A stretch of 64,000 nucleotides of DNA from Acanthochromis polyacanthus. Its lineage: Eukaryota > Chordata > Actinopteri > Pomacentridae. Below the pieces are notes generated by a model that was given only the letters and a program-made list of their open reading frames with translations, ran no database searches and was not told where the DNA came from. Of the stretch, positions 32,101 to 46,000 are shown piece after piece. The DNA is taken from NCBI RefSeq assembly GCF_021347895.1, contig NC_067115.1:14641876-14705875 (forward strand), written 5' to 3'. How positions within the stretch are numbered: position 1 is the stretch's first letter; the number at the start of each line of letters is the position of its first letter. A program made the translations under genes and the position numbers.

Positions 32101-34428
32101 CTGTCAAAAAGTCCGAAAAGTCACATAAAGATGGCAGAAAACGGTTCCACGCTGTTGCTGTCTAGCAAAGGATGTGTTTAAACAAAGCTTTAATCCCGTT
32201 TAACATGTATTTGCAGTGTAGACACAAATGTAGCTTCTGGGACTTTTTTTGTGGGGGGAAATTAAATGTTTATTGCTTTTGTCCTTAAAGCCTCTACACA
32301 CCCATAGTCCACCCACACAGCTGTTTTCACCACCTGATCAGACTAAACATTCGTGGTGAGGTGAGACCACCTGCCTGACAGTGTATTTATTGCCTCGTCC
32401 AGTTTACGTTCTGTGAAGTGTAGCTTCAACCTGAGGGAGGATTGAAAACACCTGTGTGGATGGCAGCATTCACCTTTGAACAATTATTGTTAAACGGTTC
32501 AGAAACCAAAGAGAAAAAAAACAACAAAATTAAGCCTTAGACTGGCTAGACGTATTATTTAGTTTGCTGTTATGGGTTCTGTAAGCATCTTGAGACAATT
32601 TGAATTGTAATTGATGCTGTATAAATAAAATTGAATTGAATTGAAATTGTAGACGGTGCCAAGCTAGCCATTTCCTTGTGCGTGAAGCATAATGCTAGCA
32701 CTGCCAGATATTTCAACACAGAACAAGGAGGTTTTTTTTTTTTAAATCACTGTAAGGTGGTGAAGTAACAAGTGTAGACCCAAGTCTTTTTTTGTGTGGC
32801 ACATTAAACAAACAAGCTAAATATGTGAGTTTTAGATGTGTTTGTTTAGTTTTGGAGAGAGTCGACTGTTATTCTAGGCTAAGCTAACTGGCTGCTAGCC
32901 GTAGCTACTTACAAATGTGTGTTAACAGTAGAAGAAATTGATATTTTTGCTATTTCAGGCTTTTAAGAAATTAATCCAAAGCGGAGATCGACTTGAACTG
33001 TTATTTTGCACAATTTATTTGCAAATAGTGTATAAATGCACATTCACTAGACACTTACGAAGTCTAATGCAATGAAAACAAAAGCTCTGCCATTAATTAC
33101 TCGGCCAAAGAGACTCAAAAACAGATCAACGGATTTGGATGAAATTTTCAGGGATGGTCAGAAATAACACAAGGACTAATTGATTAGATTTTTACAGTGA
33201 TGCGGCTTTTTGTCTGGATCCATGAATTTAAAAAAAAAAAAAAAAAAAAGTCATCAGAAATGATCCAACGGAGCAGCCCTGATGGAGTACTGTGATCTCT
33301 GAGTGCTTTTCTTGTTCTGCTGATGTGAAGCTGTGGCATTTTCAGTTTACGTTGAGTTGTCTAATAGGTCATAATTCTACTTTATTTTTGAGGTCAGGGT
33401 GGTTTGTGGTGGAGCACTGACTACATTACATATTTTTTGGTGTTATTTCATTGCAATCAAGTGAACAACATGTTTCCCAGAATGTCTTCCTATTGGATAT
33501 AATTTCTTCCTCAGAACACACTATCACACCCATTTTATTGAATAATATGAAATGTCAATCATTTATACCACATATTGCTCTCCTTCCTCACAGTCTTAAT
33601 TCTGACATGTCAGTATATTAGATCTGTATCTCAGGAAACAGCTGTTGCTCAGTGGAACATTGGGAAACCGTTGACCGCATGTGCAGCATTCCCATGAATT
33701 ATATGAGACAGTAATAAAATGGAGACCAGCTCATCAAAACATTGCTTCATACCACCGCGATTGTTCTAAAACTTCCTTTTAAACTGGGAAGTTTTTCCCT
33801 TGTGGTCAAATAGTCATTTATCATGGGAAGCCATCATCCGTATCCACTAACTGGCAAAACAACAAACTGAGTGCTACTCTGTAAATGAGAACTAGAAGTT
33901 AGAAATTAAAGGTGATTAACAGAGAATATTTTAGTTTATTGAAGTTATTTTTATCAGAATGTGCCAACCTTTACTGCTTTCATAGTGACTGACTTCTGCT
34001 CATTTTCCATTTTTTACCTAGCGGTCCAACCTGACCAGCCCAAATGAAGGTTTATTGTCTTTATCAAAAGCCCAGTCAATCAGTTGCAACTGTATTTATA
34101 TTAGCTTTTCCACTGACTTTATAATTTATTGCCAAACCCTAAACCATTATCAAACTTCCTGATTTTTTTTTTTTTTGGCACTGTTTATGGTCGTTAAACA
34201 AAGTGCCATAAAGATAATATTTTTGTGTTTTTCAGACTCAGAATGTGTTATCATTGCTATATATCAAATTTATTGTAATTTAAAGTTGTGTATCTCTAGA
34301 TGACAAAGACAAAAGCACAAAGTAGCTTATTTCTGACACAAATCAATGCAGCTGTTTCAGCCCAGCTCTCCTCAAAAGATGAAGCCCTGTCATCTCACAC
34401 ACACTTATCTCACCTTGCACATTTTACT

Positions 34429-34518
<90 letters not shown>

Positions 34519-37500
34519 GAGGAGAGCGACCAGACTGTGATAGAATCGTTATGGAATGTGAAGCTTATCATTAGCTGGCAGCAGAGTGATGGAGGAATAA
34601 GTCACGCATACGCACACACACACACACACACACACCTCTCTGCAGGATTCACTCTCCTCGGTCGCTTAAGTTTCCAGGTGTCTATGCACTGAAGCAAAGT
34701 TTGAAAGATTTTTCCTCGGTTGTGGTGCAGGTATTCTGTCTGTTAACACAATAATGTAAAAATCAAAAAGCCAAACTTCATGAAAGCTGGTGGGGAGGTG
34801 GTGCACAGCCAGAGTAAGAATCTGCTAAATGTCTTCGCTGATCCAGAAAACTGTCTTTAAACCCAAGTCATGAAGACATTAGCCATGGTGGCGGTTGTGC
34901 TCTATAAGTACCATTCTAGATTTATGTGAGTTACGCTGTGGTTTCACTCTTTTACACTCATTTAGCTCAATAGTTCATGCAATGTCATGGATGTAAACAC
35001 ACATACAAGCTCACATTTTTTGTATGTACGTATCAAATGTACAGTGGGTCATGCTTGTAGTGGTACATTCAAGGCTAGCTCGCTTTCCTAACTTTATTAT
35101 TTTTTTGGGATACCACACTGGAATTATCTGCATCTAATGTCATTCTTCTTAATATCCACGTAACAACATAGTTTAACACCTGGCGTTAGAGTGGGTTCCT
35201 GATAATTTCCCTGCTCTATATATAAACAATCGAGTAAATACTAACTGTATTGTTGTTTTTCTGTCAGCAGGAGGCAGCAATGCTCTTCCTGTGCCCAGTC
35301 AGGCCTAAATGAACCTGCTGAAGCCCAAAACTTGCTGGCAACTTTAAAAAAATTCTCCACAAATGCATTACTTGTCAGAGCAAGAAACTCTATGAACAGA
35401 AACTACTATCTGACTTTTAGCTTTCTAGTAATCCTTGAACTAATCCTGTACTGTGCAGTATAGTCAGTTAAGAAAAACACAAATCTGAGCTCAAAATCAT
35501 GGTATTTCATTAAAATCACTATTCTACATGTCTCAAAAAATTTGCCAAAAACTTATAATTTGTTCTAACCAGATTCTGTAAATTAAAAAAAATCTACTCT
35601 CCTCAGCACCACTAAGAAGCTGCTCTTCAGGCTGTTTACATAGAGCAGATGGGAAACAAGTGTGGACACAAATTAAAAGTGTGACAGTAACATAACTACA
35701 TTATGTAGGGTCACCATTTTACATGGTATTGATGAAACCTATTGACCACGTGCAGAAATGTTGTACACATTGATTCTTTTTTTCGTGAAATAATATTCAA
35801 AGATTGTATTTTAAATTTCTTCTGACCTGTGACATTGTAATTTTTTGACTTCTTCTACTTCCACGGTTGTTCTGTTTCCATAAAGCTGCAGGACTTTAAA
35901 TTGCACTGAAAAAAAAAACAACAACACAGTGGATAAAAACATGACGGGAAGCAAAAACTGCCAGGAAGCATTTTGGAGTTTCAAGGGTTGTGCTGCATTA
36001 TTCACCATTTCAATATTAACAATAGACCAAGTAACTCTGTGATATTAAAGGTGTCACTTAGTGTGATAAACAGCAGATTCCTTCAGTTCTGTGAAGCATT
36101 TTAGTAATTTTCAGCTTTCTTTTCTAATTAATGCTGTTTTTTTCCTCTGATACTCCTGAACTTCTACATAAGCAACAGTTTGCTTCCCTGTAGCACATTT
36201 ATAGGTGACATCATGTCAATGTTGTCTTTAAAGCTTCTTTTGCTGCTGTCTTGTAGCCAAATATTTATCAAACCTTACACATTCACATTAATATCTATTC
36301 TTTTCTGTACAGGTTTAAAATTACACACAACTGAAAACATTTTGAATTTATAAAGGCTTTTGTCGTTAAGGAAAGGTTGTTGTTGTCAATGATACCTTGC
36401 GTGAGCTGAAACTGAAAATTTAGCCAAATTCATCACTGTTGTACATTTCACATTAATCAAGGTTGAATTTATAACCAGTATTCATAAGTGATGCTGCATA
36501 CCAGGCTTTTGTCTCGAACCTGACCTCTGAACTCTGTTTGGCAGCCTGCGGTCCTGGATAACCTCCTGACCTCCATGAAGTTCGTCCTGCATGGAATGGG
36601 AATCCTCCGCATCAACTTGGCCAACAGCAGGAACAAGGTAGACAGTTTTCTCCACATTTGTTTTCTTTCTCCTGCACTGCACACAGATCACCACTAGAGA
36701 GCAGCATCTCAGCGCAGCAGCAGCAGCAGCAGTTTGTTTGCATGAAAGAGAGCACAAAGTTAGGGGATGGGTGGGCGGTTTGATTATGAGGTTTAATTCG
36801 ATTTGAACTTTATTGTCAAAGTTATCAGAGCTCGTACGTTTTCCACCCACTCGGCACCATACTGGGAGATGATGGCCGAAGTATTTCCTCTAATAAATGT
36901 CACCAGGATGTCCATGTGTTTGTCACATGTGCTTGTCTACATCCAGTCATTTGTCCATCTCTACTGGTTAATAGTCTGGAGAGCAGAGCAGAGCCAGGCT
37001 CATAAACTTTTCTGTCGCTCAGATGTGCTTCCTTTTTTCCATCTGGCCTCTCCGCTCCTCTCTGGTCATTCATCTACATTTCTGTCTTTTCTTGCAGGTC
37101 CATGCCCATTCTGTCCTGTCGTGTGGGCGGTGTTTTGACGAAGAACAGGTGCTGTTTCCTTTCCTGAGCCACGCCCTGTCCTGTCTGTGGGCCGACCAGG
37201 GGGTGAGGGCCGCGGCCGCCCGGGGATACGAGTACGAGCTCAACGACTCGGCGCTGTAGTGAGTGGTACTCCTCTAGTGCACACATACACTCGCACTCAC
37301 GCTGGGCTGAGGAGATGTGGGGGTCTAATTAGCCGGACTTAGTAGCTGATGCTCGGCCGTGTGCTCGCTGTCAGTGGGAGTCAACGTCTGGAGACTGGAC
37401 AGGAACGAGTGAGGGAGGCAGGTTGCACTAGACTGTAAATACACGCATCTCCACGGCTGTTATGTGTGTTTATTTAGAGCCTATGAAATACGTGAATATG

Positions 37501-40500
37501 TTCAAGTATGGATGAGTGCATACAGGAGAAAAGTGATGTTGAAAAAAGCAACCTTAGAGAGGGGAATAAAAGGGATTAGAAGAATTTAAATAAACGTCAC
37601 ACAAGTGCAGGCACAGTGGTGAAAGTGAAAAAGTGAAGTGTAGAGTGTGTGTGTGTCAGAGCTGAGACCCACCAGGAGGCCGTCTGTTCTCATCCTCTGC
37701 CCCAGTGAGAGGCCTCAGCTCTGGGGTTATCTACACCGACAGGCCCCTGGTTCCTACTGAGAACCATTGTTCATCACTGTCACCTTCTGCTCTGCACGCA
37801 CACACGTCGTACTGTTACACTACTTGTGAGGACCCTTAGTGACACAATGCATAATCTCGAGTCTAATCCTTTAGTGGGGTTTTATTTTTTCCAGCTAAAA
37901 CTGATCATTCCTTTCTTTCAGCGGTGCTGAGGTCATATCTGCCAAGTTAGTTGCTATAACCTGGCAACACAGTGACTGTGTTAAAAAGGCCAGACTTTGC
38001 AAGAAACAAGTGAAATAAGATCGTTTCAGCTGTAATTTCATACAACTTTCCTCTGCAAGAGGTCACCACAGATATTTCTGTTTGGCTCACTTTTGTCTTT
38101 TCCGCAAGATAATTTGATTCAGATCATCAGGCTAAACAGCTGACGTGTGCACAACCTGTTAAATCTGTAAACATTTGCAAACAGCAAAATTCAGGAACAT
38201 TTCAGCTGAGCTGCAAACTGTGTTTATACAAAGAAGATGGGTGAAAATGAAATTGTAAAATATTTTAGTATGTTGAGTCACCATGTTTTTTCCAGTATTA
38301 GTTATATCTGTAAGCGCAAAATGTTGCACAGGTTGATTCAAGGACTTTTACAATTTTGTGACACAAGTAAAGAAAGAATCTTTTATTTTTTTTAATTAAT
38401 ATGTTATAACTGTCTCATGCATGAAAACATGTATGAATTCCCTCTGCTTCTAGCCATGGTTGTGCTGTTTCTATAGAGGTGCAGGACTTTACATTGCAGA
38501 AATAAGGTGAGCGCACAGCGAGTTAAAATGTGACAGGATCAATAAACCATTCTTGCTTCCATTGACAGTAAATGGCTGCTTTTAGCCCAAAAAACTTTAA
38601 AACCACACTGACAATGTTTCAGTAGTTTTGCTCTGGAGTTGGTGGAGACCAAAAGAAGACGAGTGAATCTTGGACTTGATGTGTTCATCAGGCAGCTCCA
38701 AATTAAAGTTGATAATCCATATGCTGTTATTGTATTAATCTGACCATTATTTATCTCAGGCACTTCAGTGTAAACTTCCAAAACTAAACGTTGCAGAAAA
38801 TACAAACTAAAATGTGAAATCCACTTTCCAACTGAAAAGGAACAGCGAGAAGAATGCAACGTTAATTTACTGAAACGACAGTAACTCTGTAAATAATATC
38901 AATGTCTGGTGTTCAGTTTGTTCTGCCGCCCTTTAGTGTTCAAAATGATCAATTAATACGGCGTTTTGAAGAGTGACCAAACTGTCTAAAGCTCAGACTG
39001 GTCCTCACAACTACAGAAGTAACTCACATGTACTCGCATATCGTCCGCTGCATGTGTGTGGATTTTTTTTTGTGCAACAGGATGTATGTTGCTGGCCAAG
39101 AAACTAATTCAGGATGACTACTTGAGAATGTCACAGTCAGTTCAAGTAGGAGGAGATGCCGCTTTGTGTGTGTCTGTGTGTGTGTTCAAACAGATCACAT
39201 CTCACTGAGCGCACGCACACACAGGATACAGTTTATTCCAAAGGCTGCTGTGTTAATAGCTAATCTGTGTTTGGAAGCTTAGCCTCAGTGTGTTATTATG
39301 GTAAACCACGGTGTGAATATTCATGGTGATGAACCGATGTGCCCCCTGTGGCTGCAGCCTTATCACCGCTCACCCTGCCCTCCACCTGGCAGCCGACACA
39401 GCCACAACACCCATAACACACGAGCCTACGCCCCCCGTAACCGATACCCGATTTCTCTTTTGATCTCAAGTTTGTCTGCAAGTTATTAATTTTGCTGCCG
39501 CTCTCCTTCTTGTTCCCCTTGTTTCTCCTCTGTCTTTAACCTTTCTGCACCCTTCCTTCCTCCTCTCCTAGTTTCTTCGAGAACATGAACCGCATCACGT
39601 CTCCTGACTTCGTGCCCACGGAGACAGACGTCCTGCGAGTACGACTGAGGACGACGGGCGTCATAGAGACCCAGTTCAAAGTCAACCACCTCATTTTCAG
39701 GTAGAAAACACCTGTCACTCTGCTTTTTGATGAACCAGTGTCTCTATAGGTTTTCTGCTCGTGACACATGTTTACTCGGTATGAGCTGACTCCTTTTACT
39801 GCAATATAAATTCCTGCCCCGCTATGAGCAGTGACTCAAAGAAAAAAAATCTTCCATGCTGTCTGACACCGACATAAAGCTATGAATCATTAAAAAACAA
39901 AACATGAATCCCTTTACTATTTATTTTACAAAAACTGAAAAAGAAAGAATCGGTATGTACAACATTTTCAAGTGCGCACAAGTGATACCAACACTGAAAA
40001 AATGACAATTTTAGTAATTACATTTTTTAATTTGCTTCTATGCTCATCTTCTGTTGACTCTGTATAAACACAACCAGCATTTCAGCCCAGTTCATCTATA
40101 AAGTCTATCAATTTTTGTGACATGACTCCTGGTCAGAGGTGAATCACTGAAGGCTTCCAGTTATGATAAGGAGTATATAATTAGTAGATTTTTACAGAAT
40201 CTAGTTAGACCTCACAGCTTCCATCCATCCATTCTATACACCGCTTTATCCTCACTAGGGTCGCGGGGGGTGCTGGAGCCTATCTCAGCTGACTCGGGCG
40301 AAGGCAGGGGACACCCTGGACAGGTCGCCAGTCTGTCACAGGGCTACATATACAGACAAACAGTCACACTCGCAGTCACACCTACGGGCAATTTAGAGTT
40401 ATCAATTAACCTCAGCATATTTTTGGACTGTGGGAGGAAGCCGGAGTGCCCAGAGAAAACCCACGCATGCTCAGGGAGAACATGCAAACTCCACGCAGAA

Positions 40501-40940
40501 AGATCCCAGGCCCACCCCGGGATTTGAACCAGGGATCTTCTTGCTGCAAGGTGAAAGTGCTAACCACTGCCCACCTCACAGCTTATTTCTCATAAATTTT
40601 TAAATGGAATTTTGATGAAATATCACAATTTTAAGCTTAGATTTGGTTAATTTTCTCTAGTGAATAGCATGCCACAAGTGGATAATGATGATTCTTTTCA
40701 TTTTTACAGTTTCTTCTTCTGAAAAATAGTGTCATTATGATTTTTTTTTAAAGATAATGTACTTTCTAAATCTGAATGCGGCCGCTTATATCCACTGACT
40801 CACTCAACCTTCTTCACTTCTTTAGCCGTGACGCTTTTATCTCTGTCTACAGCCCCACGATAGGCTGAGATGAAGATGTGCGACTTCATTCAATATGTCA
40901 ATACAGCACCTATCAGTTGGCTTTACACTCATCTAGCGAC

Positions 40941-41008
<68 letters not shown>

Positions 41009-43011
41009 AAGGCATCAGTGGCTTGGTCTTATCAGCGGGGCGGCAGAGGGCAGGTGTCTGAGCTCAGGATGGTCATATTCATCTGTAGATCTGTAATCAA
41101 TGAGCCGGTGTCACATAATACAACCTTCTTTATCATCTTCCAATGGCTGAACTCATTTCCTGAAGCCTCTGATGGTCGGAGCAGGATGATGAAGACTAAT
41201 GAACTGGACTTCTCTGCTGTGTGACTGATGTAGAGCAAGTAAACAGCAAAACGTGTAGAAAAAAAAGTAGACATAATCATTGATGTTTTCCAAGTTTCGT
41301 TTTGTGGTTGGAGGTGTTTTTCCTATGCCAGTGTATATTTAGTTAAATGTTAATTATCAGCTGTTTTAAATATTTTGGTGTCAACATCATTTGAATTTTG
41401 ATAATAATCTTACTGTTTTTTAGTACCTTACTTTGATGTGTCAAAATTATTTGCATTTTTTAGGCTGTAGTAGTAATTATATTATTTAATAATAGAGGAC
41501 TTTTCAAAATTAAAGCTACAAAGTGCCTCACAGGGAAAACAGATTAAAATTACCAAGTAATAAAATCATCCAACTACCAAAGACATAAAAGAACGGTTTC
41601 ATTTATAAAAGGGAAAAGCATTATTTAACAAAATAAAAGACTGCTCAAAGAAAATTAAAACCCAAATTAAATCATGAAAAAGCCACATGTTGAAATGGCT
41701 GCCTTCCTAAGTGCCTTTTAGTTAGCATGTAGTCTTAATGGGCTGCATTATAGCCACTATTTCATACATGTTATATATTTGTTTATCAATTTATCCATCT
41801 CTGAATGTCTCTCAGCTTTACATTTTCCACAGAGCTCTGACCCATAGACATAAAATCAAAGCTAGTGATAATGTTACCCACATTGGCTGCACAACCTGCT
41901 GACACTAAGGATTTTTCTATTGTTGTGGGAACACTGCTGTCAAAAAAAAAGTGACCCACTTAGTCTTCAGTTCCTCAGATGCTGGAGTGCGTAAATACTT
42001 TTGCGTTCACTCTTGCAGCCAGCAGCAGGACTTTGATGTCATTGAATGTGAAGCAGCTGCTCCTCCTGAAAGGTTTCTGTGTGGAACATGGATAAAGCTG
42101 GGAGGTTGTGTAGTTGTACAGGGAGTGAAAGAACTGCAGAAGGCATTTTCATATTCTCACAACTTGTTTTTTACCATTTCAAATGTATTTCCACAGCACA
42201 GATGTTTTCAGATTCATATTAGACGTTTAAGATTTATTCCAGACAAGTAACTTCTTGGTAAAATCGGTGGCTTACATTTTAGTGCATTGCTTTTACATTG
42301 TAATTTTCCTTTGCGGCTTTATTGGAAGGGTAACTAAAGGACAACTAAGTTTTTCTTTGTGTGTGTTAGTGTGGTGACAGTGTGTCTGTCATCATATTCA
42401 GGAAAATCAGATTACTTCACCCCTCTTTCTTAGTAATATCTACCTGAGGAGCGACTCCTCCTCCGCCTTCACAAAATATAAACCCGTCTGTCATCCCTGC
42501 TCCACGTTCCATCTCATGTGGAATTAAAATCATAGAACGTATTACCTCAGCTTTTCATAACTCTCCGTTTAGCATATAAACATTGTGAACAGAGCCAGTT
42601 TGTCAGCTCACGACTTCCATCTGCGGCATTTGTTTGACATCTAAATGAGTCTCTGCGTGCTGCTGACTTGTGACACATTTGACCTGATCTGACAGCTTTT
42701 TTCGGTTCAGAGAAAAGTTTGGAAACACTTTGATAGTACTCGAATGAGTTGTCCTGTGCAGATAAATGCTACTTTTTCCTCGAAGTCTTGCTGGTTGCGT
42801 CACTCTCTGCTTCTATTGTTTCTAATTACTTTTTCTGTGATGGTGACGTCGCCGCCAAGCGTCGGATGCGAGTCTCAGGTGGTGCTGCAGGACGGAGCTC
42901 AGCCTTCACTGCACCGTCGCTCTTATCAGCCTGAATTCTTGAGGAGATAAATAACTGGGTTTAGTTAATTGACACACAGCGCCATGAGAGATGTGCGTCA
43001 GTCTTTATGTG

Positions 43012-43050
<39 letters not shown>

Positions 43051-46000
43051 GAGGTTTCTGTGTATGACTTGAAAAGATTAAACGCTCGGGGTTGATGAAG
43101 AGCTTAGCATACGTTAATGTAATTATTTGAAACTTGGCCACAAAATCGATCTTGAAGGGATTCGAAGAAGTTTTTCCATTCAGATTTAGAGTATGTAGTT
43201 TTAATGACATATGAATGAACTAATGATTGTTCTTAATTATAAACAGACACTGGATTCCATGTTTTGATTCCTAAATTATTACTTTTCCACAGTTGTATTG
43301 GTTGTAACTCAGCTGAGGTTTTCAAAAGCACAGGGGACAGCAGGGTTATTATGGAAATGGTGTTTTCTCCTCCGTCTCCATCTCGTTGTGTAAATCTTGA
43401 GGCTGCACTCGTTGCGAACACAACGTGAAACTATCTCCTTCGGTTTAATGACCGTCTCTCTTGTTGGTTCCTACTTAAGGCTTCTCATCTGTGGCAGCAT
43501 CTGCGTCCTGCACTCCCACTTTTATTATTATTTAAGAATTGCTTTACGTCTCACTGTGAGCGCTATTAGCTGTGACTGTTTTAAATTAATGCAGCTCTTT
43601 TGGTAATGTTGCAGAATGTGTTGTTTGACAAATATTTCTACAGTCACAAATGAACCCTCTGAACTCCAAGTAGTGCTTATTTGCTTCTGTCACCTTTTTC
43701 CTCACTGTAAGCACAACCTGTGGAAACGGCACAGCCATGACTAGAAGTAGAGAGAACTCAAAAATGTCTTCCGTGCATTGTGAAGCAGTTCTGTCTGAAA
43801 TCATCTGAGGAAAAGGCAAAAGTTGATTTTCTTTTAGGCAAAGATGTTGCAAGTACTTGAAAAAATTTGGTGACTTCAAAAAATAGATATTTTACTACTT
43901 ACACTTTAAATTTGTTTCTGCACAGCCTACAGTTCAGTCCTAAAATCCTTAAATTTTTACCACATGGATCTTAATTACACTCACTAATGCTTTCATGTTT
44001 ACTTCAAGGAGCACAGAATCTGATGATTCTCTCTGTTTTTAGAGATAATGGCTGTGATAAATGGTGTCATTTTGAAGATTTTGTAAGGATAACACAAAGT
44101 TTTTTTTGATTCAGATGGCTCAAAGAATGGTGCTGTTTAATTATAGGCCCACTGAAGACCGTATTAAGTTTGTACAGTTCTGATTATTTACCTAAAATGT
44201 AGCAGCATGTAATTTTTTCAGTGTGCAGCCAGTCAGGTGAACACAGAGAAATGAGACACTTTCAATAAGCAAGCATCTAATTGAACATAAATGAAAATAG
44301 AAGTTACAACATGTATCTACTGACAGAAATTGAGATATCAAAATTCCATTTCAGAGAAACAAAGAGGAGGAAGCAACAGTAAAGCTGTCTGACTGATATA
44401 TAAACTGATTAGCCTAGCCATGCTAGATCCCATGTTTCTGACGGCACAAGGGTCTAGGCACGCTCGACAGGGAGGGAGGCGGGCTAAAAGGTTGTCTATC
44501 AAATCCCTCTGCAGCAATTGGGTAGGTATACAACCAATCAACGCAACGAATAGGCTGACGTGGTTCCGAGAGCACCAACGGATTGTGTGGCTAAGTCCTA
44601 TTAGCTTCCCAACCAGTGGAGCCGCGGAGCCAACTGGTATATTAAGGATTTGTCATATCCCGTCGGCATAAGTCCAAATACGTCTTTCTTCTCAATGAAA
44701 CACTTCAGTGCCGTCCTTTGTTTATCTTTCAAGTTGAATTTTAGCTTCAAATCTTTAAGGGCTGTGGCCAAAGCCGAGTCGAAAGATAACTGTTTATTGT
44801 GTGCCGGTTGTTTCTGTCAGAATCGTCACGCCTCTGTCGTCACTTCGTTACGCCCGCCTTCTGACTCTACACTTCATGGTGATTGGTCCGGCCAGTTTTA
44901 GGAGAATCCAGCCTCAAGCCTTATGGAGGGTAACTAGACCCTCCCTGGCAGAGAATTAAATTCGTTGCCGTGGGTTGTCTAGCGCGGCTAGGCTATAAAC
45001 TGATAAGAGTCTGTAAATAATACAAGAATGCAGCGGTTTAGCTCACATCTGCACAAGTTTTTAAACGGAACAGTTACATTTTGGGGAATTTTTGACTGAA
45101 ATCTTGCACAATGAATTGCAGATCAAAAAAGAGAAAATCCAGACCCCACATCTTATGTCATTATTCAAACACTGCACCAGATTACGGGCTTTCATCATCC
45201 AGAGTCTTTTGTATGCATATTTTTGTGTATGGACATGCGTACAGCCTTGTAATTTCCCACCCAGACACGGCCGATTTAGCATAAAGAGGTCCTGTTTGAC
45301 CTGTGACCTCTCTGTGTAATAAGAATCAGGGTCTTTTCCTGCATCATTAACTTCAACGACTCTGATGATTCCAATTACAACTCTGCAGATGGGGGTGAAT
45401 AATCGCGGGGCAGGAATAGCCGGAGGGGTGAGAGGAGGACAGAATGATGTGACCCGACATGTTTAACATGGATAGTACCAAATGTGCGCCTTTACCCAGA
45501 TGAGGTTAAAGTTGGATCCCTCCGTTAGCAGGCAGCCTAATCAGTTTTCATTTGGAGAATATTAGAACCACAAAGAACTTTTCACCAATATGGTAGTAAA
45601 AGTTTCCCCTTTTCATTCAGTGCTGCAGAGCATCAAATTAGACTAAAACAGCTGAATTATTTGTTTTTTTTTCCTCAGCTTAGAAGCACATCTGTTCTGG
45701 AGTTTACGCTGAAATTTGGTTGTTCAAGGAAGAAAGTTAACCTTCTGAAGGGAAGCAGTTTCTGGGCATTTTTTTTTTGCTCCTGTCACAATTAGATTTA
45801 CATTGGAATATTTTTTTTTATTGCAACATGAAGTTTTGCTCCTCTATGGAACAACCACAGCTAAAAACAGAGAAAACTGAAAAAATATATTTTGTGACAA
45901 AGTTACAACATCATAAGTCATAAAAAGAAAAAAATAAATGTTGAATTTCTTTGATTATTTATTTACCAGAATTGCAAAAGCCTGAAATCAAGTGTCCACA

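Larger units (their letters stand above)
23495..36544 (+). other. gnav1: gnav1 intron 2 (13 kb), repeat-bearing
   Basis: No exon of another gene was recognised on either strand. It holds decayed repeats, SINE copy C, a 72-bp MITE, a Tc1 remnant, an L2-type tail and the longest CA tract of the window. Stretches 28380-28640 and 28990-29110 are less AT-rich and repeat-free, and could hide regulatory sequence. Confidence 0.6.

Noticed and set aside
34300..34692. 130-codon frame with poly-His/Thr
   Set aside because: Translation of the CA microsatellite.
41951..42250. 99-codon open frame with several cysteines in gnav1 intron 5
   Set aside because: No known motif, no initiator context or splice partners; cysteine pattern not reminiscent of any family I know.
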